This document shows, piece after piece, positions 50,501 to 64,000 of a stretch of DNA of 64,000 nucleotides. Position 1 is the first letter of the stretch, and every line of letters starts with the position of its first letter. Below the pieces are notes generated by a model that saw only the letters and a program-made list of their open reading frames with translations, was not told where the DNA came from and made no database searches. A program made the translations under genes and the position numbers. Source of the stretch: Hoplostethus atlanticus (lineage: Eukaryota; Chordata; Actinopteri; Trachichthyiformes; Trachichthyidae); the NCBI GenBank assembly GCA_034670405.1, contig JAXDDX010000002.1:5919501-5983500 (forward strand). Direction: 5' to 3'.

Positions 50501-51000
50501 TGGAAAACTATGAGGGCAAAAGCCTGGGTATTTTCCACAACAATCCAAAATCTGCCTTATTTCTTGGCTCCTGTATTCTCTTTTGTAGCAACACACAACT
50601 GTTGCTATGTGGAAGCTAGTTGCTATGCCTATAAACCCAGAATAACCATAGGGGGGGGGGGGGGGAGATCATCTTGGTTTCCCATGCATAATGGTTAGTA
50701 TTGCAACACTGATTTGGATTTTATTTTTTTGATAGTGGATGTTATTTCAATATGGTGCATAAAAATCAGTTTTGTGAGTGGATCATTGCAAACCATGGCC
50801 TTTTTGTGTGGGAAGGGTGTGTGTGCCAGTGACAGCCCAGAGAGGAAACCCACCTTTTTATTTGTGGAATATAGTTTACCCACCTATTTAGACTGACATA
50901 CACCTTTATGATGCAAATATATATTATACACTATAGTCAGTAGTATGAAACTGGTCTACGTTATACTGTATAAAGTAATAAATTAATGTTATAAAATAAT

Positions 51001-52300
51001 TGATTTTTGTTTATATGGTGGTTGTCTGTCTTACTGTGATCACCGACTGGAGCTCATAGTTTATCGGATTTGTATTTACCACTACAACACTGTCTATGAG
51101 CAGTTGATGACAGAGAGGGTCACCAGAGTGTCTGGTGAGTGACAGGACAGCGGTGGGCGTGGGTGCTCCTACAGGAAAAGGCAGCACGCCTGCGGGATGT
51201 TTTGAGTTAACAGGGCGGGGAGAACACGGTTTCGGGGCGGGGATACTATTAGCTCCCTTCCATATGATTGGCTCATGTCGTTCCAACTCTGATGCTGCCT
51301 TCAAGTGCTCCTCGTAAGCTCCTCCTTCCGAGGTCGGAAGTCTTAAATACAACTTGTCGGTGCATTCAAGCATTTTTGGTGGGTAATAAAAACAAAATGG
51401 ACCTAGAAGAAAAAGTAGTTTTTTCAGTGGTTGTTGCCACAGAGAATCTTTACGGCAACAGAATGGAGAGGAAACACTGTACATCATTTCTTGGAATTGA
51501 TGTTTTAATGAATGTGTCAGGTAAAAGCTGTTGTATAATACATCACTTTTTACCGTGATGTTTTGACACGGCTTCCATGCTCTCCGCCCCCTAAATGCCA
51601 CGCCTATGCAATTCGGGTATCATAAAGTCTCGCCTTTCCCGCTCTCATTTTTCTCCATTGTCGTGGCGTCCAAGTGTGGTGGTGAAGCCTGAATGACAAA
51701 GTTTTTGATAGTAAGTGAATGCAGCACAAGGCGAGCCACCCGGAGTTGTCCAAGTCGAGTCGTGACGCTCGGCCGTGGAGGCGTGCCGCTGAGGAAATCA
51801 GCTGGATAAACAACAACACAAAAGGGGGTGGTTCAGATTAGAAAACCTCCAGGCCAGTTATTTTTCGATTACACTCAGGAAAGCGTAAATTTTCTTAAAC
51901 AACAGTAGAAAATAGATTTTGCGGTAGTAGACAGGAGTAGAGAAACGCCTGTGTTTGAGACGCGTGAGACGCCGGATCGAGGCAGAAGGAATAATAAGAG
52001 CATGTTGCCACTAGTGACAGGGTAGAGGTCTCGTGCAGCGTCCGCAGCTTTATACGCCCTTTGACAAACAACTGGACCGCCGCGACTACCTCTTAATTCA
52101 ACGTGCGTCTTTGTCCGGTTTCAGTGACCGGCCGAACCACCCGCACAGTGGCATGTGGGTCAGTTCCGGAACCGTCGGAAGGTAGGGACCACTCCTGCAG
52201 GAACAGTGGGTCACATGCTCCTAACACAGTTCTTATTGTGCACAAAGCAATCAACATACCATTCATAGTTTCCGTGACTGCAAATGGTTAATCGACAGGG
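51001..52300. promoter_or_regulatory. CpG-richer block: second candidate promoter/5' exon region
   Basis: CpG density is raised at 51130-51360 and 51600-52190. Candidate donors on plus include CAG|gtaaaa (after ~51520) and GGAAG|gtaggg at 52181/52182. A short open frame from 51397 (MDLEEKVVFSVVVATENLYG, then more) reaches the first donor but matches no family I can name. An alternative first exon of rhobtb2 is the simplest reading, and an unrelated short gene is possible. Inference. Confidence 0.35.
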
Positions 52301-53835
52301 CTGCTGCTGCAACATGCAACATCCTATCCAAACAACCTCTTATATTCCTATAATATTCGTATAGGGTCTTATAGTGTGTTTGTGCTACTCAATAGTAGGT
52401 TTATCTTACTTTGTGGTATTTTTATCTCCTGTTATATCACTAGAATATTCCCACTCAGACTTATATTTGTATGATTTGCTTCAAAAATGTATTAAAGGAT
52501 TACTATAGTTCTGTTTCGTAAAGAATGTGTCACAATCTTATGGATTTGTGTGTTGGTTTTTATCCCACACGTGTGCTGCCTCGCTGGCACACGAGGGGCA
52601 GTTTGCTTTTCGATTCATGGTTGTAGTGCAGTGGATGGGCTTGGCTCGTTACGCAAGACTTATCAATGCATCTTCGTCCGGGTGTAGGCTGCTAGCCACC
52701 TTCCTTTATTTTTTTCCCACATCATCGCTATGTGAAAGAAATCCGCCGCTGCTGATTGTGGTGCACGCCGTTCATCTCGCTATGGGCTTGGTAACAATGC
52801 ATCGATTGCCTGGTTTCTCGCTGAATCGGTTTCCAAAAATATGAATGAGCCAGGTGGTTATGAATGACTGCGGACAGACAACGCACGAGGCTCCGTTCAT
52901 TGATGCACTATACACTGCAGTAGCCTGTGGATCGTCATTGAAGGCTAGAGACAGATATGATGATTATGTGATGACAGATAACATGCACAATCTCAGTTTG
53001 TAGGAACACACACGCGCGCGCACACCCACTGTAATGCAGATCCCGGCGATTATGAGGTCATTAGAGAGATTGTGTTACACAGATAGGTAGCTCTGTAACT
53101 GGTTTAGAACTCTTGCTCTCCAACCGAGAAATAATATTCACGGAAGGAATATGCTATGTGAGGAATTTCTGTCTGACCAGCTTAATCACATACCCAATTT
53201 CAGTCATCAGCAGCTAATAATAACTGTAGGATTTAGTGTGTATAAGCCTTTTGGCAAGGGTTTCTTCCAAAATGAGCAATCTCTTTCCTCGGTAAAGATG
53301 TTTTTAAAGCTATTCATTAATGGTCAACCTGTGAGTGTGGCTTGTCTTTAGCTAAACACCAGCAGTTCTAAATTACATTTTTTACCTGGTCTGAAGTCTT
53401 GACCCAATTCATTACATATTCCTCTATCTATTTGTTTCTTTCTCCACAATGTGGTCAGAATATCTTGAGATCACTTTTCTGCACAAATTATCTGACTATT
53501 CCAGCCAACCATGTGGTTTAGCCCTTGAGACAGTTTTATTTTGAGCCAGCTACATACTGAAACATCTAGGCCTGCTGCTGCCACTAGTACTGCTCTTAAT
53601 GGATCAATGATCAGCACTATATCATACGTGTATGGATAGGGAACAAAGCTACTTATTGTCCTTATGAGGCAGCGTGCCCTACTCTTTGACTGTGTCAACA
53701 GCTTTGAGATAACAGAGTGCAGCACCAACAAACCCACATGGAAGAGTCAGCCAGTATTATATGGCTGGCTTGAATGTTTTGACCTAGGTAGCTCACTGTA
53801 GCGGAAGGTGACCAGAGGTAAATGGAGCTTGCAAT

Positions 53836-53837
<2 letters not shown>

Positions 53838-53929
<92 letters not shown>

Positions 53930-53945
53930 TGTGTGTCTGTGTGTG
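53838..53945. repeat. Long (TG)n microsatellite
   Basis: About 45 near-perfect TG units followed by TCTGTG interruptions. It is among the longest dinucleotide arrays in the window. Confidence 0.97.
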
Positions 53946-54872
53946 TCCATGCCAGGCATAGAGACAAGAATGAGCATGTTTGCAGGGGGGTGGGTAGGGC
54001 AGGTGAGGCTGAGGAAAAAGTATTATAGGTAGTATAGTCAACTATATAGTGTATAATTCTTTGATAATCAATGTCCAGCCTATGTTTGAGCCCATTTTTC
54101 ATATATAGTACATTACGTAAAGTCCCCTGTTACGGTCCCAGAGATGCGTGGCCTGAAATATCATCTTCCAGACAAACTTAATCCACCTCCCCATGGATAG
54201 GATTGCAATTATATTTGGGTTACTGACTGAGGCCTTTGTCTGATTATTAATGGTCAGCTTTGTGAAGCACTTGGCTGCTCATCTGATCATTTTAACAGAA
54301 GAGCGGAGATAGATGAAAGCATGAATCGGGGAGCAACACAATGTGTCAGAGAGAGGGAGAGTTAATGGAAGAAAAGTGAATGAAAGAGGCGAGAGATATA
54401 TAAAAAGATGATATGTGGGATGAACAGTGAGACCAACTTCTGGAATGTAAGGCATCGAAATAGAAACGAGAGATAGAGAGAAAATAATTGAGAGAGCCAG
54501 AGAGAGAGAGAGAGAGAAGGAGGAAAATATGGACAGGGGAGGAGGAAGGGAGATGGGGAGGGATGTAGGAAATGAGGGCATCGGGAGAAGCCTGTCTGTG
54601 TTTACAAAGCATTATTGCAGCAGAGAGGAGAGGAGTGAGGCTTTCTCAGACACTCCGCCATGCTGCCCCCAAAGACACTTTCATTCATTACTACTGCTGT
54701 TAGGGTAAATGCATGCATAGTTCGCTGTCTCTGCCAACAACAACATCAACATCAATATAGGATAACATAGCCAGCTAACAAACTGCTCCTCCCATCCTGT
54801 TTACCATCACAGTCATGGCTACAGACAGAAATACAACCCTCTTGTCTCTGTGTGTGTATATGGATAACCCAC

Positions 54873-54926
<54 letters not shown>

Positions 54927-55611
54927 ATGTAAGTCTCAGGTCTACTGTCAGCCACACAGGAAGCTAGTCAGCCACACAGGAAGCTAAGCAGAGGCTACAG
55001 ACCAGGTTATGTAACCAGTCTGTGCCAGCTGCGCCTGTGGCAGTCACCGTCTCACACACACACACATACATGAGCATGTACACCTGAAAACATACACTAA
55101 CTTGCACATACAAACGGGTGGACATTTTCTATCTATCACGTTTTTTTGAGAAAAAAAGATGACGAAACATCTTTGGTAAACAGTTGCATACATGATTGCA
55201 CATTGGATGTACCCAACGTGTCTTCCTGCATGCACTAATGATTACACATGGACACTTTGACTATGCAATCAAGCCTGTGATAGTGCAGACCGTGGCTCGG
55301 TGTGCGAGTGAGTGTGTGTGAGTGTCCCATGTATGAAGCAGCCGGTTATTGGGGTAATTTCTTGCAGGGCGGGGCGAGTTGAGGGGGTGGAGGGGGCGGA
55401 GAGCTGGGCAGCTGCGTCGTGGCGTAGGGGTGAACTCTAGACCCAAGGAAGAGGACAAAGAGATGGATGGAGGTTATGGAGAGTTTTTGGAGGAGCGCTT
55501 GCCACCAGTGGATCGCTAAAGGTATTACATAACAGAGAGAGAGAGAAGCAAGTAGGGTGTGGGAGGGGTGTCTGCTTCAAGCTGCTCCTTGATTGGCATC
55601 CACAAAAGTCC

Positions 55612-55684
<73 letters not shown>
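55612..55684. repeat. (TAGA)n microsatellite
   Basis: About 18 perfect TAGA units. Confidence 0.97.
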
Positions 55685-56217
55685 GATAGATGGATAGATG
55701 ACCTAGAAGAGAACTGAGTGGATGTAACACTGAATGTCTGAGAGAGAGAAGAGGTAGAGAGGAAAAAGAGCAGGGGTGCCGGGACCGGCAGGGGCGAGGT
55801 TACTAAAGGACAAAGAGTGAAGCGAAGGATGGAATAACTGTGTATTGGAGCAGACAATGAGAGAACGAATAAGGAAGGAAAGAGACAGAAGGAGAGAGTT
55901 AGTCAGCGGGTTAGGAGACGTGGGTGATCGAGCACAGCTGGGAACAAACCAGACGGACCAAGACAGAAGGATAAACGAAAGGATTGGGAAAGGAAGCGAG
56001 GGGAGGGTAAAAAAAAATAAAAAAATTAAAGGAGGTAAAGAGACCAGGAACTGTGGAATGAAGAAAGAGGGAGGGAAAAGGGAGGGAGAGGGGGAGAGGG
56101 GGAGAGAGCTCTAAGCCTTCTCCTTATGAAAGCCCCCTCTGGCCTAAGCAAAGCCATACTGAGACACACACTACCCAAATTATGCATGAGTTTCTTTGTC
56201 TGCCTGGCCCTCCTGCA

Positions 56218-56281
<64 letters not shown>

Positions 56282-56427
56282 ACTCAATCCCTGGCGGTGC
56301 AGAGTGAAGCAGAAGGTTGAAGTTTGTGTGTAGAGTGGGCGTTTGAGCTCCTGTCACAGTGTTCCTATCACTGAGGTCTTGCCTACGCCCATCAATATGT
56401 CACTGCAAGATTCAGAAATATATGCGA

Positions 56428-56480
<53 letters not shown>

Positions 56481-56749
56481 TACACACACACACATGAACA
56501 GAAAATTAGACAGAATCTTTCTCTCTTTTACACTCACACACACACACACAGGATGTATTGTCACATTCCATCACATCTTTGTCCCTGCAGCTTCACTGCT
56601 GGGAAAATTACACCGGCAAGCAGATGATGTCTAGACGTCTGTGTACAGTTCAGTATCAGTCACCAGCTGCAAATGAAACCTGAGCTTTGCTGCTTCCCTC
56701 TCCAGTCCTCTGACTCGCCCTGCTCTCAGACAGGTCACAGGAAAGATTT

Positions 56750-56753
<4 letters not shown>

Positions 56754-56838
<85 letters not shown>
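56754..56838. repeat. Long (TG)n microsatellite
   Basis: About 42 uninterrupted TG units. Confidence 0.97.
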
Positions 56839-56840
<2 letters not shown>

Positions 56841-56984
56841 TGTGTGCTGCAGATGGACGATGATACCTGGGGGTCCGGTGCCCTTGATCCCCATGAGAAA
56901 CTGTCCACACCACCAACACCGCCTCCCAGTTACATCACTGCTCCCATCGTTCACAGACTGGCTCTAAGCTCACTAACACACACG

Positions 56985-57043
<59 letters not shown>

Positions 57044-58845
57044 TTACATGGGTCAGTGATGGAGGATCTTAAAGACTCACCACTGCACATGCTTTCTCTG
57101 CCTCTCTCTCTCTCTGACTGTGTCTATCTCCCACCCCCCCTCTCTCCCTCTCTCTCTGTCTCTGTCCCCATCTCCCTCTCTCTCTCTATCTCTGCCCCCC
57201 CCCCTCTCTCTCCGTCCCTCTCTGTCCCGCTCTCTGAGAACCACACTGCTGACTACAGAGAGAAGCATCAGCAGGAAAAACAAAGTGATTTGTTCCCCTG
57301 AGCACTCTCAGTTATTGTTGGTCTTGATCCCAGCGGCATGACTGAGTGATTCCAATGCAGGGATGACAGTCCCTCTCTTTCTCTCTAAGACTCTAATAAT
57401 CCCCTCCCCCCCTTGTCTCTCTCCAAATCTCTTTTGCTTATCTTCTGTTGTATTGAAAATGCAGGGAGTGAACCTCGCTACGCATCCTCTCCCCTTCCGT
57501 CTGGCTCTCTGTGTCGATGTTCTCTGTCCAGGCTGCCCACCCGGCCCGTCATCCCTATTTCTGTAACACAGCATCTGGAGGACGACTGCTTTGGCAGCTG
57601 CCGCGGCCGTAGCTGTTAGACAAAAGCTGGGTTGTAGTAACTTTTACTGCCCCTTCTATCGCTCTCCTATATCTAACGTGCGGAGACGTACATGCCTCTG
57701 GGGGTGTGGCGGACAGACGGGTATTTATAAGTCGGAAAGGCACAGGTCTCTCAGTTCTACACTGACCGCACAGAAAACAACCTCTTTGACAGACTCATGG
57801 ATGAAGGTAGGCTGGCTGTGCTGCACTTCCTGCTCTAGACTAGTTGACCCCAAATGGAGCTCCTTCTGACAGGAAGATGCAGATGGAATATTGATGACGA
57901 GGTTTTTTTGTTCTAGTTCACATGGGAAATCATTGTCTCTGGTCTCTGGGGACGATATTAGCTCAGTACCCACAGAGAAACAGTGACGTGCCATTATTAA
58001 ACAGAGCAAGATGAGTAGCGGGGGAACAGAATGGGAGGCCTGGAGGTGTGTGTGGATATGGAGAGCAGGTCATGGCTGAATAGCAACCTGCGCAACATGG
58101 CTCGTGTGTCTGATGAATAGATGCCATTCTTAGCTGCTGCTGCCTGTCAGTGCTGAGCAGAAGTGTTGCACCGGCATCCACGTCAATGGAATAACAAGCG
58201 ATGGCCTTTATGAATGTTTCAGAGGCTCTATTTATGGGGCCTTGGGGTGGGTCTCAGAATTAATTGCAAGGGCTGATGGACTGATTGGCTGACTACAGGT
58301 CTGCAGTATCGGTATCACCTTGACAAAAGCGCCCTTGCCCAAACGCTCTATGCATGGGTTGGTTACGCAAGGGACCAGATTTTTCCCGAGGAATGTTTTA
58401 GAAAAGGGTAATGACGTGTGTTTTGACATGTTTGTAAGCAGTTTATAGAACGGAGATTTTTGGTAAGCTTTTCACAGGGTTGTGTGGTTTTAAAAGAGGA
58501 AGTCAGTAGAGTCAGTTATGAACACCTCTGTCCTGAGCTAAGCCTAAGACTGGAGTCGATTGGTTGTCAGTAAGCTGGCAGTAAATGTGTCTGACCCCAC
58601 AAATGATGCAGTGCTCCCTTTAGGCACAGCGAATGACCTAAAAAATGCAAACCCTAAAAAGAAAATTCCATTATCTTGAGTTTTTTCTCTTCTGTCTTTC
58701 GTGCTGCCGAGGTAGATGCTGTGTCACTCTCTCATTCTGTTTTTTCCTGTAGAGAAGATGCTATCTTGGCATCTAAATAAGAGCTGAGAGGGGGAGGAAC
58801 TGAGGGTGGGGGAATTGGGTGGAAAAGAGAAGAGTGAGCTCAGGG

Positions 58846-58850
<5 letters not shown>

Positions 58851-58924
<74 letters not shown>
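58851..58924. repeat. (CT)n microsatellite
   Basis: About 37 perfect CT units. Confidence 0.97.
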
Positions 58925-58930
<6 letters not shown>

Positions 58931-59169
58931 CTCTCTGCTGTTACTAAAATAGCTCTGCGGTCCCTCTATTCCTCAGCCTGCAAACTGTGTGTTCTGTTGA
59001 GGAGTTTGGCAGGAGCCTGGGCACGCTGGTCAGTACAGCGATGGGTTTAGAGTCTTGACAAAGCTTCCCTAGACTGGACTGGACTGGACTGGACTTGGCG
59101 AGAGTTCGGAGCTACTGTGCCCTATGCCAGTAACCTTCACTGTTGAAAGGCATTGTGATTACTTGGTGA

Positions 59170-60003
<834 letters not shown>

Positions 60004-60024
60004 TGAGTAGTCACCGACACACAC

Positions 60025-60294
60025 GGTAAATGGTAATGGACTGCATTTATATAGCGCTTTTATCCAAAGCGCTTTACAATGTATGCCTCTCATTCACCCA
60101 TTCACACACACACACTCACACACCGATGGCAGTGAGCTACCATGCAAGGTGCTGGCCTGACCATCGGGAGCAATTTGGGGTTCAGTGTCTTGCCCAAGGA
60201 CACTTCGATATGTGGACTGGAGGAGCCGGGGATCGAACCTCTGATCTTCTGATTAGAGGACAACCCGCTCTACCTCCTGAGCCACAGCCGCCCC
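60025..60294 (-). repeat. tRNA-derived SINE in a rhobtb2 intron
   Basis: On minus it starts GGGGCGGCTGTGGCTCAGGA, then GGTAGAGCGGGTTG (A box) and GGTTCGATCCCCGG (B box). The body is a familiar teleost one, ending AAAGCGCTTTGGATAAAAGC then GCTATATAAATGCAGTCC. Nearly full length. Confidence 0.8.
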
Positions 60295-61763
60295 ATCTTG
60301 CAACACTTGCTACTATGGAGAACATGCCACCACAGGTCACAGTTACTTTGGTGCAAGAGGCAAGAGATTGTATTGTCTTGGCTGTGGAAATGGTAAAAGA
60401 TTGACACAATTTCCTCTAGCTCATATCTGCCCAAATCCAGCGGAGGCTTGTTCAGGAGAATGTAACATAGCACTAATCTGAAACGCACACAAACACACCC
60501 ATCCAACATTTACTGAACCAAAAGTTGTGTTGTTCTTCTGTTCTGGTCTAATCATCAACTGCCACGCTTTTCACTTGATCTCTGCCCTCTGGCTGTTCTA
60601 TCTTTCCTCCACCAGACATGATTGGATCATCGTTGTATCCCTCTTGCTCTCCCTCTGTCTGTTTATCCCTCTACCTCTCTATCCTTCTATCCCTCGCTTT
60701 ATCCATCTTACCCAGACCTTCCATCTTTTAATGAGCCTCTTACATAGTCCTGACCCACAGCCAGGCAGCGGGTCTTGGACACCAAAAAAAAAAAACCCCA
60801 CAAAGACATACGCACACCAAACTGTACGAGCTGTCAGTTCTCTCAAGGGGGTTGGTTGCACTTTGTTGGTGTAACAGGTCACCTTGTCACTTTGTGTAAG
60901 TGTATCTATGTGACAGACTGCATGTGTGCGTTTGTAGGTTGCATGTACTTCAGTCTGTGACTCAGAGCTCCTCCCCTCCATCTTGTTCTCTCTTGCTCTC
61001 TTTTGTACAGTATGTCTTTTTCTTTTTGTGTGTGTGTGTGTGTGTGTGTGTCGGCATGTCCTGCATGCTCGGTCAGCCTGCAGTCAGCTGATGAAGACAC
61101 AGTGCCAGCTCAGCTGTTCTCTGTCTGCCTGCCTCCCTGGCGTCTGCAGCTCCAGGCATCAACATCCCTTCCTCACCTCCCATCTGCCCTCAGAGCTAAC
61201 TTACCCCCACACTCCACCCACCCACAACCCGGACACCCCCACCTCCTCACACACACTTGCTCAACCATGATCCCTCACCACCACCATACTCAACTCCCAT
61301 CATTAGCCTCCCCAACACTTTCCACACCTCCTTTCCACCCCATGGCTTATTGTTGATATCAAAACTCAAAACATCAGATGCTCAGAAATGCCCAGACTGT
61401 CACATGCTTTTTTATAGGTGGAACTTTCTGGTTGGCCACACAGTTTCAGCCTGAACCTGAGCCACCCCCAACCTGACTTCATCTATGCAGTCCCCAAAAT
61501 GCCTAAATATACAACATCTTTTTTTACATTGATCTGTCTGTGGTATTGGACATATGTTAGGGTCAGATGTTTGACTATGCTGATATTAGATCTATGACTT
61601 ATTTATTTCTAGAAGATCAGAACACTATGCTAGTAATCAAGTTTTAGTTATATATTATTGACTGTTGTGACAGATGAGCGGTGTTATGCTAGGCAACAGC
61701 AGAGTGTCTTAGGTGCCTGTACGGAAAGTCTGACTCAGTATTTGGGAGATCTTTACTGTGTGT

Positions 61764-61803
<40 letters not shown>

Positions 61804-62814
61804 AGACACACCCAGACAAAACACTATAAAACAGTCACTGGCACAGACATTTATTAAACGTTAATGCAGGTGGTGAATTATTGTCAGAGAACACAGTGGT
61901 CTGTGAAACCCACCAATGTGGATCAGTTTGTCTGGCTTATTATTTGACTCACATCTGCTGTGTCACACAGATGCATCACACTCATACCTGCATTATGAAG
62001 CTCAAAGATAAGCTTGACATGCAGGAAAACACGTATCTGCACACATTGGCTTACATAATTCCATTGTAAATAGATAGATAAACATGGGAGTTCACACGTA
62101 CTATACACACAGTGACTAAGGCAGACCCAGCCTTAACCACGAGAGCAAAGGCACGTCCACTCCATGGTAGCCTTTGACAAAGTGCTAATGTGTGTGTGTG
62201 TGTGTGCTGTGATGTGATGTAATAGCTTTGTAGTACATACAGTATTATGTCTGACTGAGGGAGTGGATTGTTCTGCGAGGCCACCTTAGTTGAAGTAAAG
62301 ATAGACTTTTCACAAGTCATTTAATTTAGTATTAATAACTGAGTTGCATTTTCTTAAAACAAGTGAGAACATCTGCCAGTGGAGATGACCACATGTTTCC
62401 AATGCAAGTGAACCTAGTGATGTGTCTTATTTCAAGAAACAAAACAGGTGAAATGATCTCATCCTGCAGGCAGATTTGATTACTTCCTTTAAGAAAAGTA
62501 TGAAGTTAAGGCTAAATACTAGATTAAATGGCTAGTTCAGACATGTGTTTTTACAGTGTAGCTCTTTGTCTGCTCAGTAAATTGGCCCTGTCTGCTGCTG
62601 GAGCAGAGATATATATTCCCCCTCGGGAAATCTGACAAGTATTTAAGTGGTGTGTAATGCAGTTGGCAAGCTCTCCAGCCCAGGAGCTCTCTCAGGACCT
62701 CACATCTTCTGGTTTGACCAATGATCAGTTTGGTAGCAGAGAGTAATGCCTTACACGCCAATCATTTTGTAAAGCTTCTCTGATTTACCACTTGTTTTGA
62801 ATACACACGACTAC
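60295..62814. other. rhobtb2 intron, no further exon seen
   Basis: It contains (TG)n at 61028-61052, a C-rich block at ~61180-61350, (CA)n at 61769-61802 and (TG)n at 62189-62206. No coding exon recognised; the rest of the G domain is not here. Confidence 0.65.
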
Positions 62815-62933
62815 AGAGATGTCAAGTCAGGTTTATTTGTATAGGCTTGAATCACTGTTACAGTCTCAAACAGCCTCACCCCCATACCTTAGACTCTCAA
62901 CGAGAACAAGGAAAAACCTGGGATGTGCCTCAC
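62815..62933. repeat. Teleost interspersed repeat fragment
   Basis: TCAAGTCAGGTTTATTTGTA, then CCTTAGACTCTCAACGAGAA and CAAGGAAAAACC, is the order seen in a common fish repeat. It abuts the LINE tail at 62934. Confidence 0.5.
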
Positions 62934-64000
62934 AGATTAGATTAGATTAGATTAGATTAGATGGCTCTTTATTGTCCCCGAGGGGAAATTGCAGTTATGC
63001 AGCAGTACAAAACAAGAGAGAGGCACACATCACGATACAATAAAGAAATTGAAGGGCAACAGGCTATATATAAAAGATCCTAAAAATATACAAAAAAGAG
63101 AAATATACAAAAGGGGGGTGGGGGGGGGGTCGAGAAGAAAGCAGTAGGCTCAGGGGTTAATGTTGTAGCGTTGTACAGTCGGATGGCTGTTGGCACAAAA
63201 GAGTGCTGGAAGCGCACTTAGGTTGGATGAGACGGTGGCTGAAGGAGCTTCTCAGCCCGTTCATCTCATCATAGAGGGGGAGGATGGGTTCTCCAAGATG
63301 GATCTGATTTTAGACCTCATCCTCTCCTCAGCCACCTCCTCCAGTTCTTAATCCTGTTGGCATCCTTTGCCTTGATGCCACCTCCCCAACATACCACAGC
63401 AAAGAAGAGTACACTGGCCACCACAGTCTGGTAGAACATGCGGAGCAGCCTGTTGCACACATTGAATGATCTGAGCCTCCTCAGGAAGTACAGTCTGCTC
63501 TGACCCTTTCCTGTAGAGGGCGTCAGTGTTGTCTGACCAGTCCAGTTTATTGTTGAGGTGCAGGTGGTTGTTGTCGCACCATCCGACGAACCTCTCCACC
63601 AGACTCCTGTACTCATCCTCATTGTCCTCTTCGATGCAACCCACAATGGATGAATCATCAGAGAACTTCTGGAGATGAGTAGACCCAGAGTTGAATCTGA
63701 GTCTGAGGTGTAGAGGGTGAACAAGAATGGCGACAGTACCGTTCCCTGGGGTACACCCGTGTTGCTCACCAGCGACAGGCTACTCTGTAGACAAACAAAC
63801 TGCGACCTGCTGGTGAGGTAGTCCGTAATCCAATGTGCCATGGCGTGGTCTACCTGCATGGCTGCAAGCTTCTCTGCAAGCAGGAGTAGCTGGATGGTGT
63901 TAAATGCACTGGAGAAGTAAAAAAAACATGATTCTCACAGTGCTCCCAGGCCTCTCCAGGTGAGAGTACGCCTTAGGCAGCATGTAGGTGATGGCATCGT
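62934..64000 (-). mobile_element. Decayed L2-like LINE, 5' part off the right edge
   Basis: Read on minus from the right edge: domain A remnant (SSAFNTIQ), AHWITDYLTSRSQFVCLQ, GVPQGTVLSPFLFTLYTSD (domain B), then in another frame FSDDSSIVGCIEEDNEDEY (catalytic DD), LVERFVGWCDNNHLHLN and NKLDWSDNTDALYRKG. A third frame block follows (SRLYFLRRLRSFNVCNRLL, MFYQTVVAS). At least two frameshifts and a deletion of the segment normally between NNHLHLN and NKLDW show it is dead. The 3' end is AATAAAG plus a pentanucleotide tail (ATCTA)n at 62934-62961, typical of L2-type retroposition. Confidence 0.85.

Larger units (their letters stand above)
35340..51000. other. Large noncoding stretch, likely intergenic or a long 5' intron
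   Basis: No coding exon recognised. It holds many microsatellites: (CA)n 36904-36953, (TG)n 37029-37052, (GA)n 37281-37337, GAGAAAGA array 37756-37823, (TC)n 38103-38154, CT/CA 38961-39005, (CA)n 41510-41539, (TG)n 45636-45674, 47216-47241 and 47547-47584, and a run of 15 G at 50651-50665. It also has an unusual GAGATC-rich segment (40430-40910), a C-rich degenerate repeat (44760-45160) and another C-rich block (46470-46630). Unique-looking stretches at ~41430-41500, 42480-42660 and 46300-46450 may be regulatory. Confidence 0.6.

Noticed and set aside
51011-51601. Minus-strand open frame of 196 residues
   Set aside because: No recognisable domain, unusual composition and no splice context. 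It lies opposite a CpG-rich block that better fits a promoter.
60025-60294. tRNA gene suggested by A and B boxes on minus
   Set aside because: The sequence lacks an acceptor stem 3' half and continues into a typical SINE body and tail. The same applies to the heads at 4.1, 5.6 and 28.4 kb.

Overview
The window is a piece of a ray-finned (teleost) fish chromosome. The evidence is vertebrate gene structure with short GT-AG exons, very dense CA/TG and CT/GA microsatellites, several tRNA-derived SINE families with fish-type 3' tails, L2/CR1-like LINE fragments, a hAT-derived ZBED gene, and protein sequences that read as fish orthologues of human genes. All gene calls come from translating and splicing by eye and comparing with remembered families; no search was run.

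Region 1 (1-14,923, minus strand) is nol6, encoding the nucleolar rRNA-processing protein NOL6/Nrap (yeast Utp22 family). I could place 24 coding exons whose reading frames join exactly. Only the last ~95 codons lie off the left edge. Two other genes sit inside nol6 introns on the opposite strand. One is a complete three-exon CART neuropeptide gene (1,460-2,283). The other is a ZBED/hAT-transposase-derived gene (6,276-8,472), followed by a solo LTR (9,213-9,571) with a target-site duplication.

Region 2 (15,973-22,045) is a head-to-head pair: the C2orf81 homologue on minus (15,973-18,190) and wdr54 on plus (18,819-22,045). They share a ~630 bp promoter that holds a perfect palindromic RFX X-box and a CRE-like site. 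To my recollection the same two genes are neighbours in human 2p13.

Region 3 (22,046-59,318) is ~37 kb without recognisable coding sequence. It holds microsatellites, SINEs, one dead LINE, possible MITE-like repeats, a few unique stretches that could be conserved noncoding elements, and two CpG-richer blocks with donor sites (34.15-35.34 kb and 51.0-52.2 kb). These blocks are candidate noncoding first exons of the next plus-strand gene.

Region 4 (59,319-64,000) starts the coding part of rhobtb2 (atypical Rho GTPase; two coding exons seen, gene continues off the right edge). A SINE lies in the following intron, and a decayed L2-like LINE on the minus strand fills the right edge.

The points most worth a second look are the divergent CART gene nested in nol6 (one pro-peptide cleavage site lost, one extra cysteine), the ZBED gene with substituted transposase catalytic residues but an intact reading frame, and the X-box promoter of c2orf81/wdr54.
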